Below the pieces are notes generated by a model. That model was given only the letters and a program-made list of their open reading frames with translations, was not told the origin of the DNA and did not search any database. DNA of 64,000 nucleotides from NCBI GenBank assembly GCA_035949055.1, contig DASZIO010000059.1:1-64000 (forward strand), given 5' to 3'. Position 1 is the first letter of the stretch, and the number at the start of each line of letters is the position of its first letter. This stretch comes from Bog-756 sp035949055. Lineage in GTDB: Bacteria; Actinomycetota; Acidimicrobiia; Acidimicrobiales; RAAP-2. The translations under genes were made by a program, and so were the position numbers. This document shows positions 1 through 9,306 of this stretch, one piece after another.

Positions 1-606
1 CCCCAATCCGAGCGATACTGGGGGCACGTGAACCCGGTCGGGCCTCGCAGCGTCTACGACGAATCCAAGCGGTTCGCCGAGGCGCTGACCATGGCCCACC
101 ACCGCACCCAAGGCACCGACGTGGCCATCGCCAGGATCTTCAACACCTACGGACCCAGGTTGCGACCGGACGACGGTCGGGTGGTGTCCAATTTCCTGCT
201 GCAGGCCATGCGAGGCGATCCGCTCACCGTGTACGGAGACGGTAGCCAGACCCGAAGCCTCTGCTACGTGGAGGACGAAGTGCGTGGTCTGCTGGCTCTG
301 TTCGACTCCCAGCTCACCGGGCCGGTCAACATCGGCAACCCTGACGAGCACACCATCCTCGAGCTCGCCCACACGGTGGTGGACCTCCTCGAGTCCTCGT
401 CGCCGATCGTGCACCGGCCGCTACCCGAGGACGATCCGACCCGTCGTCGTCCGGACATCGCGGTGGCGCGCGCCGAACTCGGATGGGAACCGACCACGCC
501 GCTGCGCGACGGCCTGGTGGCCACCGCCGCCTTCTTGGCCGGGGAGGCAGAGCTGCCGTCGGTCGTTCCCGCGGCCGCCGACCGGGTAGCCCCGACTCAT
601 GGCTGA
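1..606 (+). CDS. UDP-glucuronate decarboxylase / NAD-dependent epimerase, C-terminal part (runs off the window start)
   Basis: The reading frame is open from base 1, so the N-terminal NAD-binding part lies outside the window. The visible part begins with SERYWGHVNPVGPRSVYDESKR. This is the conserved active-site block of UDP-xylose synthase/UDP-glucuronate decarboxylase, with the YxxxK catalytic pair in YDESK. It is followed by RIFNTYGPRLRPDDGRVVSNF and the GDGSQTRSLCYVEDEV substrate-site motif. The family converts UDP-glucuronate to UDP-xylose in the cytoplasm; a dTDP-glucose dehydratase-like role is the main alternative. The stop overlaps the start of the next glycosyltransferase by 8 bases, which suggests one transcript feeding a surface-glycan pathway. 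Confidence 0.85.
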   Translation, partial: PQSERYWGHVNPVGPRSVYDESKRFAEALTMAHHRTQGTDVAIARIFNTYGPRLRPDDGRVVSNFLLQAMRGDPLTVYGDGSQTRSLCYVEDEVRGLLALFDSQLTGPVNIGNPDEHTILELAHTVVDLLESSSPIVHRPLPEDDPTRRRPDIAVARAELGWEPTTPLRDGLVATAAFLAGEAELPSVVPAAADRVAPTHG

Positions 607-1345
607 CGCCGTCGGCGGCCCGGCAGGGGACGAGAGCCGTCCCGACGGGTACTCCCTGCTGTCGGTCATCATCCCGGTCTTCAACGAACGGTCGACGGTC
701 GCCGAGCTGTTGCGTCGGGTGAGGACCGTCGAGCTGCCACTCGACCTCGAGGTCATCGTGGTCGACGACGGCTCGTCGGACGGTACGGACAAAATCCTTT
801 CCGCGCTCGGGGACTCGACGGTCCGGGTCATCAGCCACCAGGCCAACAAGGGCAAGGGCGCCGCCGTCCGGACCGGGTTGGAAGCAGCGCGCGGGGACCT
901 GGTGATCATCCAGGACGCCGACCTCGAGTACGACCCCGAGGACTGGCCCAAACTGCTCGATCCCCTCTTGCGTGGCAAGACCCTGGTCGTTTACGGCAGC
1001 CGCTTCACCGGTGAGCGCAAGAACATGCTGCCGATGCACTGGTTGGGGAACCGCTTCCTGTCGCTCGTCACCAATTTGCTCTACTCGTCGACGCTCTCCG
1101 ACATGGAGTCCTGCTACAAGCTGTTCGACCGACGGGTACTCGAGGGGATCACCATCGAATCGGACCGCTTCGAGTTCGAGCCCGAGATCACAGCCAAGAT
1201 CCTGCGACGCGGCCACCGTATCTACGAGGTTCCGATCTCCTACGCCGGCCGGGAGCCCGACGAGGGAAAGAAGATCACTTGGCGCGACGGGATCGGGGCC
1301 CTCAAGGCGCTGGTTCGCTACCGGTTCATCCGGATCGACCGGTGA
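599..1345 (+). CDS. Family 2 glycosyltransferase, dolichol-phosphate-mannose-synthase-like
   Basis: A 248-residue GT-A fold enzyme. The core starts at about residue 22 with LSVIIPVFNERSTVAEL, then VIVVDDGSSDGTDKIL (nucleotide-sugar binding) and QDADLEYDPEDW (metal-binding DAD-type motif). No membrane helix is evident, so it resembles the catalytic domain of polyprenyl-phosphate mannosyl/glucosyl transferases. The family makes polyprenyl-phosphate sugars used as donors on the outer side of the membrane. The ATG at 599 lies inside the end of the upstream epimerase gene, and the stop overlaps the next GTG, so the three genes look translationally coupled. The sugar donor cannot be read from the sequence. 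Confidence 0.85.
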   Translation: MADAVGGPAGDESRPDGYSLLSVIIPVFNERSTVAELLRRVRTVELPLDLEVIVVDDGSSDGTDKILSALGDSTVRVISHQANKGKGAAVRTGLEAARGDLVIIQDADLEYDPEDWPKLLDPLLRGKTLVVYGSRFTGERKNMLPMHWLGNRFLSLVTNLLYSSTLSDMESCYKLFDRRVLEGITIESDRFEFEPEITAKILRRGHRIYEVPISYAGREPDEGKKITWRDGIGALKALVRYRFIRIDR

Positions 1346-2244
1346 GCGGTCGCGCCGAGAGGCGCGATGGCACGGGCCGGCGACCGCACGACCGGGCAGA
1401 CGGCGTCGCGGTGGTCGTCGTCAACTACGAATCGGGACCCGCCCTCGCCCGCTGCGTGGCGGGGCTGCGCCGACAGGACCCGGCCGAGCTGGTGGTGGTG
1501 GACAATGGCTCCCGCGACGGGTCCCTCGACGAGCTCCGGCGGCGGGTCCCGGACATCGAGATCGTCGACCCCGGGGCCAACTTGGGCTACGGGGCGGCGG
1601 CCAATCGCGGCGCGGCCGCCACCAGCGCGCCGGCCCTGCTGGTGTGCAATTCTGATCTCGAGGTGAGTCCCGGGTCGCTCGCCGCGCTGACCGCCGTGCT
1701 CGACGGGCGGCCCGACTGTGGTGTGGCCGGCCCGTTGATTCGCGATGCGGACGGCCGGCGGTACCCGTCGGCTCGCCGGTTTCCCTCCATGATCGACGCG
1801 GCCGGCCACGCCCTGCTCGGGCTGTTCGCGCCGGACAACCGGTTCACCCGCTCCTACCACCTGGCCGATCTGGCCGTGGGCTCGGCGCCGCGGGAGGTCG
1901 ACTGGCTCTCGGGGGCGTGCCTGTTGCTCCGACGCGGTGCGTTCGACGAGGTGGGCGGCTTCGACGAGTCTTACTTCATGTACGCCGAGGACGTGGACCT
2001 GTGTTGGCGACTGGCCCGTGCGGGGTGGAAGGCAGCCTACGTTCCGTCGGCGGAGGTCACCCATCTGCAAGGTGTCTCGACCGAGGCCCACCCGTACCGG
2101 ATGATCCTCGAGCACCACCGCTCGCTCCTTCGATTCGCCGGTCGCTCGTCGGCCGGTTGGCGCAAGGCTCTGCTCCCACTGGTGGCGGTGGGCCTCGCCG
2201 TGCGTGCCGGGCTCGCCGTCCTGGCCCGTATCGTCCGCCGCTGA
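1342..2244 (+). CDS. Family 2 glycosyltransferase, rhamnosyltransferase-like
   Basis: About 300 residues. After a short basic leader comes VAVVVVNYESGPALARCVAGL, then ELVVVDNGSRDGS, NLGYGAAANRGAA and later SGACLLLRRGAFDEVGGFDESYFMYAEDVDLCWR. These are the hallmarks of WbbL-type rhamnosyltransferases, including the C-terminal ED(V/L)DLCWR block. The GTG at 1342 is chosen because it overlaps the previous stop (GTGA) and starts just before the conserved domain; an ATG-like start at 1279 would lie inside the upstream gene. Hydrophobic residues at the C-terminus could associate with the membrane. The likely role is adding a deoxysugar to a lipid-linked wall glycan. Confidence 0.85.
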   Translation: MSGRAERRDGTGRRPHDRADGVAVVVVNYESGPALARCVAGLRRQDPAELVVVDNGSRDGSLDELRRRVPDIEIVDPGANLGYGAAANRGAAATSAPALLVCNSDLEVSPGSLAALTAVLDGRPDCGVAGPLIRDADGRRYPSARRFPSMIDAAGHALLGLFAPDNRFTRSYHLADLAVGSAPREVDWLSGACLLLRRGAFDEVGGFDESYFMYAEDVDLCWRLARAGWKAAYVPSAEVTHLQGVSTEAHPYRMILEHHRSLLRFAGRSSAGWRKALLPLVAVGLAVRAGLAVLARIVRR

Positions 2245-2277
2245 CCGGCCGCACAGGGCCTCCATGACGGCAGGCTG

Positions 2278-2283
2278 TAGGGT
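2278..2283 (+). promoter_or_regulatory. Candidate -10 hexamer TAGGGT ahead of the 2296 gene
   Basis: TAGGGT lies 12 bases before the ATG at 2296. The same hexamer precedes other starts in this window at a short distance. A transcript from here would carry a leader of only a few bases. No convincing -35 element is visible. Confidence 0.35.
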
Positions 2284-2295
2284 GTCCTCCGATCT

Positions 2296-3105
2296 ATGCC
2301 GAGCAATTCGACGGGCCGATGGGTGGAGCGCGCCGCCACCACGGGCGGCGGACGGACCTATCGCGGCCAGATGCCGGTCAACTGGTACGCCACCCTGGTC
2401 CTCATCTGCGTCGTCGGGCTGCTGCTCATCGGATTCAGCCGCTACCAGCGGACCCATCAGGCCTCCTCGTCGACCGGGCCCCCGACCACCCAACAGCAAT
2501 GGTTCGCCGCGCTCGGTGTCGACATCTGCGGCAAGATGCAGCCTGACCTGCCGGCCAGCACCAACACCACCAAGACCGGCCTGGTGGCCAACGGGAACGG
2601 CGTGCTGACCGTCGCCCCAAAGAACAGTTCGGAGTCGGGGGGCAACGCCACATTGGGCAAGTTCGTCTCCGGCTACCACGGCCTCGAGCTGAACTCGTCG
2701 ACCCTGCAGTACCCGGGCCAGCCGGCAGTGACCAACGGCGACGTGTGCCCGAAGGGGACCCCCCAGGCCGGAAAGCCCGGGGTGGTGATCGTCGTCAGCT
2801 GGCCCAGCTTCACCTCCAAGGGCAAGGGGACCGAGACGAGTGGCCCGCCCCAGGACCTCAAGTTCGCCAACGGCCAGCTGATCACCATGGCCTTCGTGCC
2901 AGCCACGGTGGCGGTGCCGAAGCCCCCGGCCAAGGCCATCACGAATCTGATCACGGCGGTGACGTCGGGGACCGCCTCGACGACAACCACGCTGCCGACC
3001 ACCGTTCCCTCCACCACCCCGTCGACCGCTCCACCGACCACGGCGCCGACCCCCGCCACCACGCCGACCGCGACCACGCAGAAGCCGGCCGGAAACAGCA
3101 AGTGA
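2296..3105 (+). CDS. Single-pass membrane protein with Thr/Pro-rich tail, unknown function
   Basis: A 269-residue protein I do not recognise by name. Residues 1-27 are polar, and residues 28-46 (NWYATLVLICVVGLLLIGF) form one transmembrane helix. The following region of about 170 residues would lie outside the membrane and contains CGKMQPDLPAS and DVCPKGTPQAG, so two cysteines could form a disulfide. The last 50 residues are Thr/Pro-rich and low-complexity, like a cell-wall-spanning or glycosylated stalk. It sits between glycosyltransferases and an NDP-sugar pyrophosphorylase whose start overlaps its stop, so a role in envelope glycan assembly is plausible but unproven. Confidence 0.7.
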   Translation: MPSNSTGRWVERAATTGGGRTYRGQMPVNWYATLVLICVVGLLLIGFSRYQRTHQASSSTGPPTTQQQWFAALGVDICGKMQPDLPASTNTTKTGLVANGNGVLTVAPKNSSESGGNATLGKFVSGYHGLELNSSTLQYPGQPAVTNGDVCPKGTPQAGKPGVVIVVSWPSFTSKGKGTETSGPPQDLKFANGQLITMAFVPATVAVPKPPAKAITNLITAVTSGTASTTTTLPTTVPSTTPSTAPPTTAPTPATTPTATTQKPAGNSK

Positions 3106-4193
3106 GGGCGGTGGTCCTGGTGGGCGGCGAGGGCACGCGCCTGCGGCCACTGACGCTCACCACTCCGAAGCAGATGTTGCCGATCGTCGAAGAGCCGATG
3201 ATCGAGCGGGTCATCGGCCACCTGGCCGAGCACGGGATCGACGAAGCCGTGCTCTCGCTCGGTTACCGCCCCGACGCCTTCATCAACGCCTATCCCGACG
3301 GCACGATCGCCGGCGTCCACCTCACCTATGCGGTGGAGCCGACCCCGCTCGACACGGCCGGAGCCATCCGGTTCGCGGCCTCCTTCGCCGGCGTCGACCG
3401 GACCTTCCTGGTGGCCAACGGGGATGTGCTCACCGACACCGACCTCTCGGAGCTGGTTGACTTCCACCGCCGCCGGGGGGCCGAGGCGACGATCAGCCTG
3501 ACCCCGGTCGACGACCCGAGCGCATTTGGCGTGGTCCCGACCGACGACGAGGGCCGGGTCGAGGCCTTCATCGAGAAGCCGCCCCGCGACGAGGCGCCCA
3601 CCAACTTGATCAACGCCGGGACGTACGTCTTCGAGCCCAGCGTCCTCGACCGCATCCCCTCCGAGCGGCGGGCCTCGATCGAGCGTGAGACCTTCCCTGC
3701 TCTGGTGGAGGAGGGGACGCTCTTTGCCCAGGGCTCCGACGCCTACTGGCTCGACACCGGGACGCCGGATGCCTACCTGCGCGCCCACCGTGACCTCCTA
3801 CTCGGCCGCCGTCCCGGGCCACCCTCACCGAACGCGGAGCCCGATCCGTCCATCGGCCCCGGTGTCTGGCGCATCGGCACGGTGGACGTCCGGAGTACGG
3901 CGGTGGTCCGCTCCCTGTTCGGCCACGGTGCCTCCGTGGCCGACAACGCCGTCGTCGAGGAGTCGGTGATCGGGGCCGGTGCGGCGATCGAGGAGGGTGC
4001 CACTGTGATCGGCTCGGTGCTCCTGCCCGGGGCGCGGGTGGCGTCCCGGGCCACCGTGGAGGGATCGGTCATCGGGCCCGGCGCCATCGTCGGCCAGCGG
4101 TGCGTGATCCACGGGCTCTCGGTGATCGGTGGCGGCGCGGTCACCGCGTCCGGCACGGTCCTCGACGGCCAGCGGGTGGCTGCGGGAGTCTGA
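3102..4193 (+). CDS. NDP-sugar pyrophosphorylase (mannose-1-phosphate guanylyltransferase type)
   Basis: About 363 residues starting at the GTG that overlaps the previous stop. The N-terminus VRAVVLVGGEGTRLRPLTLTTPKQMLPI is the nucleotidyltransferase signature (GGxGTRLxPLT and the KxMLP lysine). FLVANGDVLTD follows, then FIEKP. The C-terminal third is a left-handed beta-helix with hexapeptide-type repeats (VIGAGAAIEEGATVIGSVLLPGARV). The family joins NTP and sugar-1-phosphate into NDP-sugar. GDP-mannose is the most likely product because phosphomannomutase and GDP-deoxysugar genes lie nearby, but glucose-1-phosphate transferases look similar. It continues into the epimerase gene two bases later. 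Confidence 0.85.
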   Translation: MRAVVLVGGEGTRLRPLTLTTPKQMLPIVEEPMIERVIGHLAEHGIDEAVLSLGYRPDAFINAYPDGTIAGVHLTYAVEPTPLDTAGAIRFAASFAGVDRTFLVANGDVLTDTDLSELVDFHRRRGAEATISLTPVDDPSAFGVVPTDDEGRVEAFIEKPPRDEAPTNLINAGTYVFEPSVLDRIPSERRASIERETFPALVEEGTLFAQGSDAYWLDTGTPDAYLRAHRDLLLGRRPGPPSPNAEPDPSIGPGVWRIGTVDVRSTAVVRSLFGHGASVADNAVVEESVIGAGAAIEEGATVIGSVLLPGARVASRATVEGSVIGPGAIVGQRCVIHGLSVIGGGAVTASGTVLDGQRVAAGV

Positions 4194-4195
4194 CC

Positions 4196-5155
<960 letters not shown>

Positions 5156-5168
5156 CGAGTAGCCGCTG

Positions 5169-5948
5169 TCAACGGAACAGGTCGTCGGCGGGCGGCCGCA
5201 CAATCTCGGTTGCCACCGATGCGTCCCTGAGCCAGCGAGGGTCGACACCGCGCACCACCGCCGCCGGTATCCCCCGGTCCTTTCCCATCACAAGCTCAGC
5301 CGCGCCGGCCAGCTCGTCGGCGATGCAGATCTCGGTCACCTCCAGCATGCGGCCGTAGGCATCGGCGCTGCCTCGGAGGTCGACGACGCCGGCGACACCG
5401 GCGATACCGATGGCCACGTCGGTCACCCCGTTCCGCCAGGGGCGACCGAACGTGTCCGAGATCACCACCCCGACCGAGACTCCGCGCCGGCGCCGGAGAG
5501 CGGCACGGAGGCGGCGCGCCGAGCGGTCGGGGTCACGCGGGAGGAGGGCAGCCGTCCCGGTGTCGACATTGGACAGATCGACGCCGGCGTTGGCGCAGAT
5601 GAACCCGTGCGGCGTCTCGGAGATCACCAGATCGCCGCGCCGGCGCACGATCCGCACCGATTCGGCTTCGATCAGCCGGGCTTTGGCCGCGCCGTCCTCT
5701 GGGTCCAGTTCGACCAGGCGTCCCTCGGCCTTGGACACGACCTTCTGGGTGACGACGAGGACATCCCCGTCGGCCAGGCCGCCGTGGCCCTCGCTCCCGT
5801 TGGTCGCGACGGCCGGAGCCAAGGCCTCGGCCAGCAGGGCCCCCAGGTCGTCGCCGGAGACCACGCCACCCAGCCCGGTGACGGGATGGATGGTGAGCCC
5901 ACCCGGCGCCACGGACGCCAGGGCCGGGCCGGGCTCAGTCGGTGGCAT
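5169..5948 (-). CDS. cofE: F420-0:gamma-glutamyl ligase (single-domain)
   Basis: A 259-residue homologue of CofE/FbiB. Recognisable blocks are DGDVLVVTQKVVSKAEGR, GFICANAGVDLSNVD, LPRDPDRSARRLRAAL, GVVISDTFGRPWRNGVTDVAIG and DLRGSADAYGRML. The enzyme adds gamma-linked glutamates to F420-0 using GTP. Mycobacterial FbiB carries a second, nitroreductase-like domain; here the protein ends after the ligase domain. The ATG at 5948 overlaps the end of cofD by 14 bases, so the two are one coupled operon. Its 3' end faces the epimerase gene across 13 bases. Confidence 0.92.
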   Translation of the reverse strand: MPPTEPGPALASVAPGGLTIHPVTGLGGVVSGDDLGALLAEALAPAVATNGSEGHGGLADGDVLVVTQKVVSKAEGRLVELDPEDGAAKARLIEAESVRIVRRRGDLVISETPHGFICANAGVDLSNVDTGTAALLPRDPDRSARRLRAALRRRRGVSVGVVISDTFGRPWRNGVTDVAIGIAGVAGVVDLRGSADAYGRMLEVTEICIADELAGAAELVMGKDRGIPAAVVRGVDPRWLRDASVATEIVRPPADDLFR

Positions 5949-6861
5949 GCAGGACGGTCCGGGCCAGGTCAGCGGCGCGGTCCACCGACGACATGACGGT
6001 CGGAGCGACGACGCAGCGGACCCCTTCGGCCTCGACCTTGTCGGATAGGCCGGCGTCTGCTTCGTCGATGACCAGCGTGCCCATCCAGGGTGCGTACCAG
6101 CGGGCGACGCCCACCACCGACGACTCGAAGCCCATCTCGCGCAAGAGCCGGTCGGCCGGGCCCTTCAGCGCCGCGCCGGCGATGATCGGTGAGACCCCGA
6201 CCACTCGGTCGCGGCGCTTGCGCACGCGTTCGAGCACTCCCGGTACCGACAGCAGCGGGTCGATGGAGACTACCGGGTTGGAGGGGCACACCACGATGGT
6301 CTCGGCCTCGTCGAGGGCCTCGGGAACACCCGGGCCCGGACGGGCGCGCTCAGCTCCTTCGAAGCGGACCCGGGCCACCGCGACGTCGTGCTCGAGGCGT
6401 ACGAAGTACTCCTGGAACCCGACCTCGGGGCCGTCGGCCAGGAGCACCCGGGTACGGAGCGGGTCGTCGGTCACCGGTACCAGACGGACGGCCACCCCGA
6501 ACGAGCGGGCCAGCTCGGCGGTGACCTGGCCCAGCGTGGCCCCCTCCTGCAGACGTTGGGTGCGGTAGCAGTGGGTGGCGAGGTCCTGGTCACCGAGGTT
6601 GAACCAGGTCGTTCCCCCGAGGCGTCGCAGGGACTCCATGACCCGCCACGTCTCGCCGGCCAGTCCCCATCCGGTGTCGGGGTTGATGACACCGGCCAGG
6701 GTGTACATCACGGTGTCGAGGTCCGGCGAGATGTGCAGTCCGTGCAGCACAGTGTCATCACCCGTGTTGACCACGGCGGTGATGTCCGCCGGCGCCACCA
6801 CCTCCACCATCCCGCGGAGGAGCCGGGCGGCACCGACCCCGCCGGCCAGGGCGGTGATCAT
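5935..6861 (-). CDS. cofD: 2-phospho-L-lactate (or phosphoenolpyruvate) transferase of F420 synthesis
   Basis: A 308-residue CofD/FbiA protein. The N-terminus MITALAGGVGAARLLRGM is the family's Gly-rich binding loop. It is followed by AVVNTGDDTVLHGLHISPDLDTVMYTLAG, WFNLGDQDLATHCYRT and CPSNPVVSIDPLLSVPG. It transfers the lactyl or enolpyruvyl phosphate group from the guanylylated donor to the deazaflavin Fo, giving F420-0 or its dehydro form. It is the first gene of the cofD-cofE pair and is divergent from the GT4 cluster starting at 6951. Its presence indicates F420-dependent redox chemistry in this organism. Confidence 0.94.
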   Translation of the reverse strand: MITALAGGVGAARLLRGMVEVVAPADITAVVNTGDDTVLHGLHISPDLDTVMYTLAGVINPDTGWGLAGETWRVMESLRRLGGTTWFNLGDQDLATHCYRTQRLQEGATLGQVTAELARSFGVAVRLVPVTDDPLRTRVLLADGPEVGFQEYFVRLEHDVAVARVRFEGAERARPGPGVPEALDEAETIVVCPSNPVVSIDPLLSVPGVLERVRKRRDRVVGVSPIIAGAALKGPADRLLREMGFESSVVGVARWYAPWMGTLVIDEADAGLSDKVEAEGVRCVVAPTVMSSVDRAADLARTVLHATD

Positions 6862-6950
6862 CGGACCGCGGGCGGCCGGCGCGTTCGGGATAGGGCATCC
6901 ATGGGTGGCACGCTACCCGCCCGCCTCGGTGGCACGGCCCTGACCGGGGG

Positions 6951-8189
6951 GTGTGCAAGGCTCCCCCTGTGCCCCCGGAGCGATCCGTCACCGCCGACCC
7001 GGGTCGCTTGTCCGTGGGGTTCGATGCCACTCCGTTGCTCGGGACGGCGACCGGGGTGGGCGTCTTCTGCGTGGGGGCCCTCGGCGCGCTGTCGGAGCGG
7101 AGCGACGTCGGGGTTTCGGCCTTCGCGGTCAGCTGGCGGCGCCGCAAGGGGATCGAGGCTCTGGTACCGCCGGGGATCTCGACCGGCCAGCGGGCCATGC
7201 CGGCCCGCCCCCTGCACCGCGCCTGGCTCCATTCCAGACTGCCGCCGCTCGAGTGGTTCATCGGCCCCTGCGACGTGGTGCACGGACCCAACTTCGTGGT
7301 CCCGCCCACCCGGCACGCGGCCCGGGTGATGTCGATCTGGGACCTGACGGTGGTCCTCTATCCAGAACTCTGCGATCCGCCCACTCTCGAATACCCCGCA
7401 CTGATCCGTCGGGCGGTCGGCGACGGGGCCTGGGTGCACGCCCCGACCCGGTTCGTCGCCGAGCAGGTCGTCGCCGAGTTCTCCGTCGACCGGGACCGCG
7501 TGCGGACCGTGCCGCTCGGGATCCCGCTGCTCGACCCGCCGTCGACCGACGGGGCCGGCGGTGCGGCCGGCGTGCACCTCCCCGACGGATGCCACCGCTA
7601 CGTGCTGGCCATCGGGACCATCGAGCCTCGCAAGGACTACCCGCTGCTCGTATCGGCCTTCGCCTCGGCGACCGCGGCCCGTCCCGACGTGGCCCTGGTG
7701 GTGGTCGGCGGCGACGGGTGGGGGTCGGAGCGCTTCGCGTCCGCCGTCGAGACTTCGCCGGCACGGTCGCGCATCGTGCGCCCCGGGTACCTTGACGACC
7801 GGTCGCTCGGCGCGGTGTTGCGGGGGGCATCGGTGCTGGCCTACCCGTCCATCTACGAGGGGTTCGGGTTCCCGCCCCTTCAGGCCATGGCGGCGGGCGT
7901 GCCGGTCGTGGCCACCGCGGCGGGGGCGGTGCCCGAAGTGGTGGGCGATGCCGCGCTGCTGGTCGGTCCCGGCGACCGCGATGGACTGGCCGCCGCCCTG
8001 GACCGGGTCCTCGACGGGGGAGCGGACATCGACGAGCTGGTGGCCCGGGGGCACCGCCGGACCGCCGAATTCAGCTGGAGCGCCTGCGCCGAGGGGCTGG
8101 TCGGGCTGTATGCCGATGCCGCCGCCGACCGCTCGCCGGGGATGCGCCGTACGGGTCGTGGCCGGGACCGCGCCGGCCGGGTGAGGTGA
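6951..8189 (+). CDS. Family 4 glycosyltransferase (1 of 3)
   Basis: A 412-residue GT-B enzyme. The N-terminal domain has LSVGFDATPLLGTATGVGVF and DVVHGPNFVVPP. The C-terminal donor-binding domain has YVLAIGTIEPRKDYPLLVSAF, RIVRPGYLDDRSLGAVLRGASVLAYPSIYEGFGFPPLQAMAAGVPVV, including the E-x7-E signature around YEGFGFPPLQA. The family uses NDP-sugars to extend glycans on the cytoplasmic face. The start is uncertain: GTG at 6951 is used, and GTG at 6969 is an equally good choice. The last 20 residues are basic and unstructured. It is followed after 4 bases by a second GT4 gene. Confidence 0.85.
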   Translation: MCKAPPVPPERSVTADPGRLSVGFDATPLLGTATGVGVFCVGALGALSERSDVGVSAFAVSWRRRKGIEALVPPGISTGQRAMPARPLHRAWLHSRLPPLEWFIGPCDVVHGPNFVVPPTRHAARVMSIWDLTVVLYPELCDPPTLEYPALIRRAVGDGAWVHAPTRFVAEQVVAEFSVDRDRVRTVPLGIPLLDPPSTDGAGGAAGVHLPDGCHRYVLAIGTIEPRKDYPLLVSAFASATAARPDVALVVVGGDGWGSERFASAVETSPARSRIVRPGYLDDRSLGAVLRGASVLAYPSIYEGFGFPPLQAMAAGVPVVATAAGAVPEVVGDAALLVGPGDRDGLAAALDRVLDGGADIDELVARGHRRTAEFSWSACAEGLVGLYADAAADRSPGMRRTGRGRDRAGRVR

Positions 8190-8193
8190 GCCG

Positions 8194-9306
8194 GTGCGTG
8201 TGCTCATGAAGGTGGAGCAGCTGAGGCGGACCGCACCGGGGGGTATCGGTACCTATGTCGAAGGTCTGGTGCGGGGTCTCGGCGAGCTCGAGCCGCGCGA
8301 GCGGCCCGACATGGAGCTGGCCGCCGGCCGGCGGCGGGGCCCCCGTCGCGGCCCGGACCCCCTGCGGTCCCTCGGCTATCCGCTTCGGTGCTCGCACCTT
8401 CCGGGGCCGCTGCTCACCCGGGCCTGGGATCGCGGCCTGCTGCGGGCCCCGGCCGGGTTCGACGTGGTCCACGCCACCTCGTTGTCGACGCTCGAACCGG
8501 GTCGGGCCGCCCTGGTGGCGACCGTGCACGATCTCCTGTGGCGCCGGGTTCCCGATGCCTACCCGGCCCGGGGGCGGGCCTGGCACGAGGCTGCGCTGCG
8601 GCGTGCCCTCAGGCGGGCCGACCGTTTCGTCGTGCCGGCCGTGGTGGTGGCCGACGACCTGGTGGAGGCCGGTGCCTGTCGAGAGGCCATCACGGTGATC
8701 CCGATGGGGTCGGACCACCTCCCGCCGCCCGATCTGTTGGGGGCCACCATTCTCCTCGAGCACCTCGGGGTGAGGGGCCCGTTCCTGCTGAGCGTCGGCA
8801 CGCTCGAGCCGCGCAAGAACCAGGCCCGGCTCATCGAGGCCTACCGCCGCGTCCGGGCGTCGCTGCCGGAGCCGTGGCCGCTGGTGCTCGTCGGCCCGAA
8901 CGGATGGGGGAAGCAAGTGAAGCCGGCGGCCGGGGTGGTCCTGGCCGGGCTGGTCTCGCCCGCCGAGCTGTCCGCCCTCTATGACATGGCCCGCCTCCTC
9001 GCCTACGTCCCCTACATCGAGGGATTCGGGCTCCCCCCGGTGGAGGCGATGGCCTTCGGGACCCCGGTGGTGGCCAGCCGGCACCTGCCGAGCACGGGCG
9101 GCGCCGCCTTCGAGGTGGATCCCCACGACGTCGAGTCGATCGCCCACGGCCTCCTGGTCGTGGCCACCGACGAGGATCGGAGGACCCGGCTCGGGTCGCT
9201 CGGAAGGGCCCGGGCGGCTGGGCTCAGCTGGTCGGCGATGGCCCGCCGGCACCTCTCGGTGTGGCAGGAGGCAGGACGCCACGGACCCGGAGCACGCCAT
9301 GGGTGA
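8194..9306 (+). CDS. Family 4 glycosyltransferase (2 of 3)
   Basis: A 370-residue GT-B protein. It begins MRVLMKVEQLRRTAPGGIGTYVEGLVRGL, a family start with the GGIGTY glycine loop. FDVVHATSLS and ATVHDLLWRR follow, then FLLSVGTLEPRKNQARLIEAYRRV. ALYDMARLLAYVPYIEGFGLPPVEAMAFGTPVVAS is the donor-site signature. It resembles mannosyltransferases of the PimB/WbaZ type. The gene starts 4 bases after the first GT4 gene and its end overlaps the next start by 8 bases, so all three transferases are probably made together and add successive sugars of one glycan. Confidence 0.85.
   Translation: MRVLMKVEQLRRTAPGGIGTYVEGLVRGLGELEPRERPDMELAAGRRRGPRRGPDPLRSLGYPLRCSHLPGPLLTRAWDRGLLRAPAGFDVVHATSLSTLEPGRAALVATVHDLLWRRVPDAYPARGRAWHEAALRRALRRADRFVVPAVVVADDLVEAGACREAITVIPMGSDHLPPPDLLGATILLEHLGVRGPFLLSVGTLEPRKNQARLIEAYRRVRASLPEPWPLVLVGPNGWGKQVKPAAGVVLAGLVSPAELSALYDMARLLAYVPYIEGFGLPPVEAMAFGTPVVASRHLPSTGGAAFEVDPHDVESIAHGLLVVATDEDRRTRLGSLGRARAAGLSWSAMARRHLSVWQEAGRHGPGARHG

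Noticed and set aside
1318..3150. A 610-codon minus-strand ORF opposite the glycosyltransferase genes.
   Set aside because: It is Arg/Gly-rich, lies entirely opposite well-supported genes and has no domain pattern; a typical high-GC shadow frame.
6858..8207. A 449-codon minus-strand ORF opposite the first GT4 gene.
   Set aside because: Shadow of a clear GT-B enzyme on the + strand; no conserved motifs.
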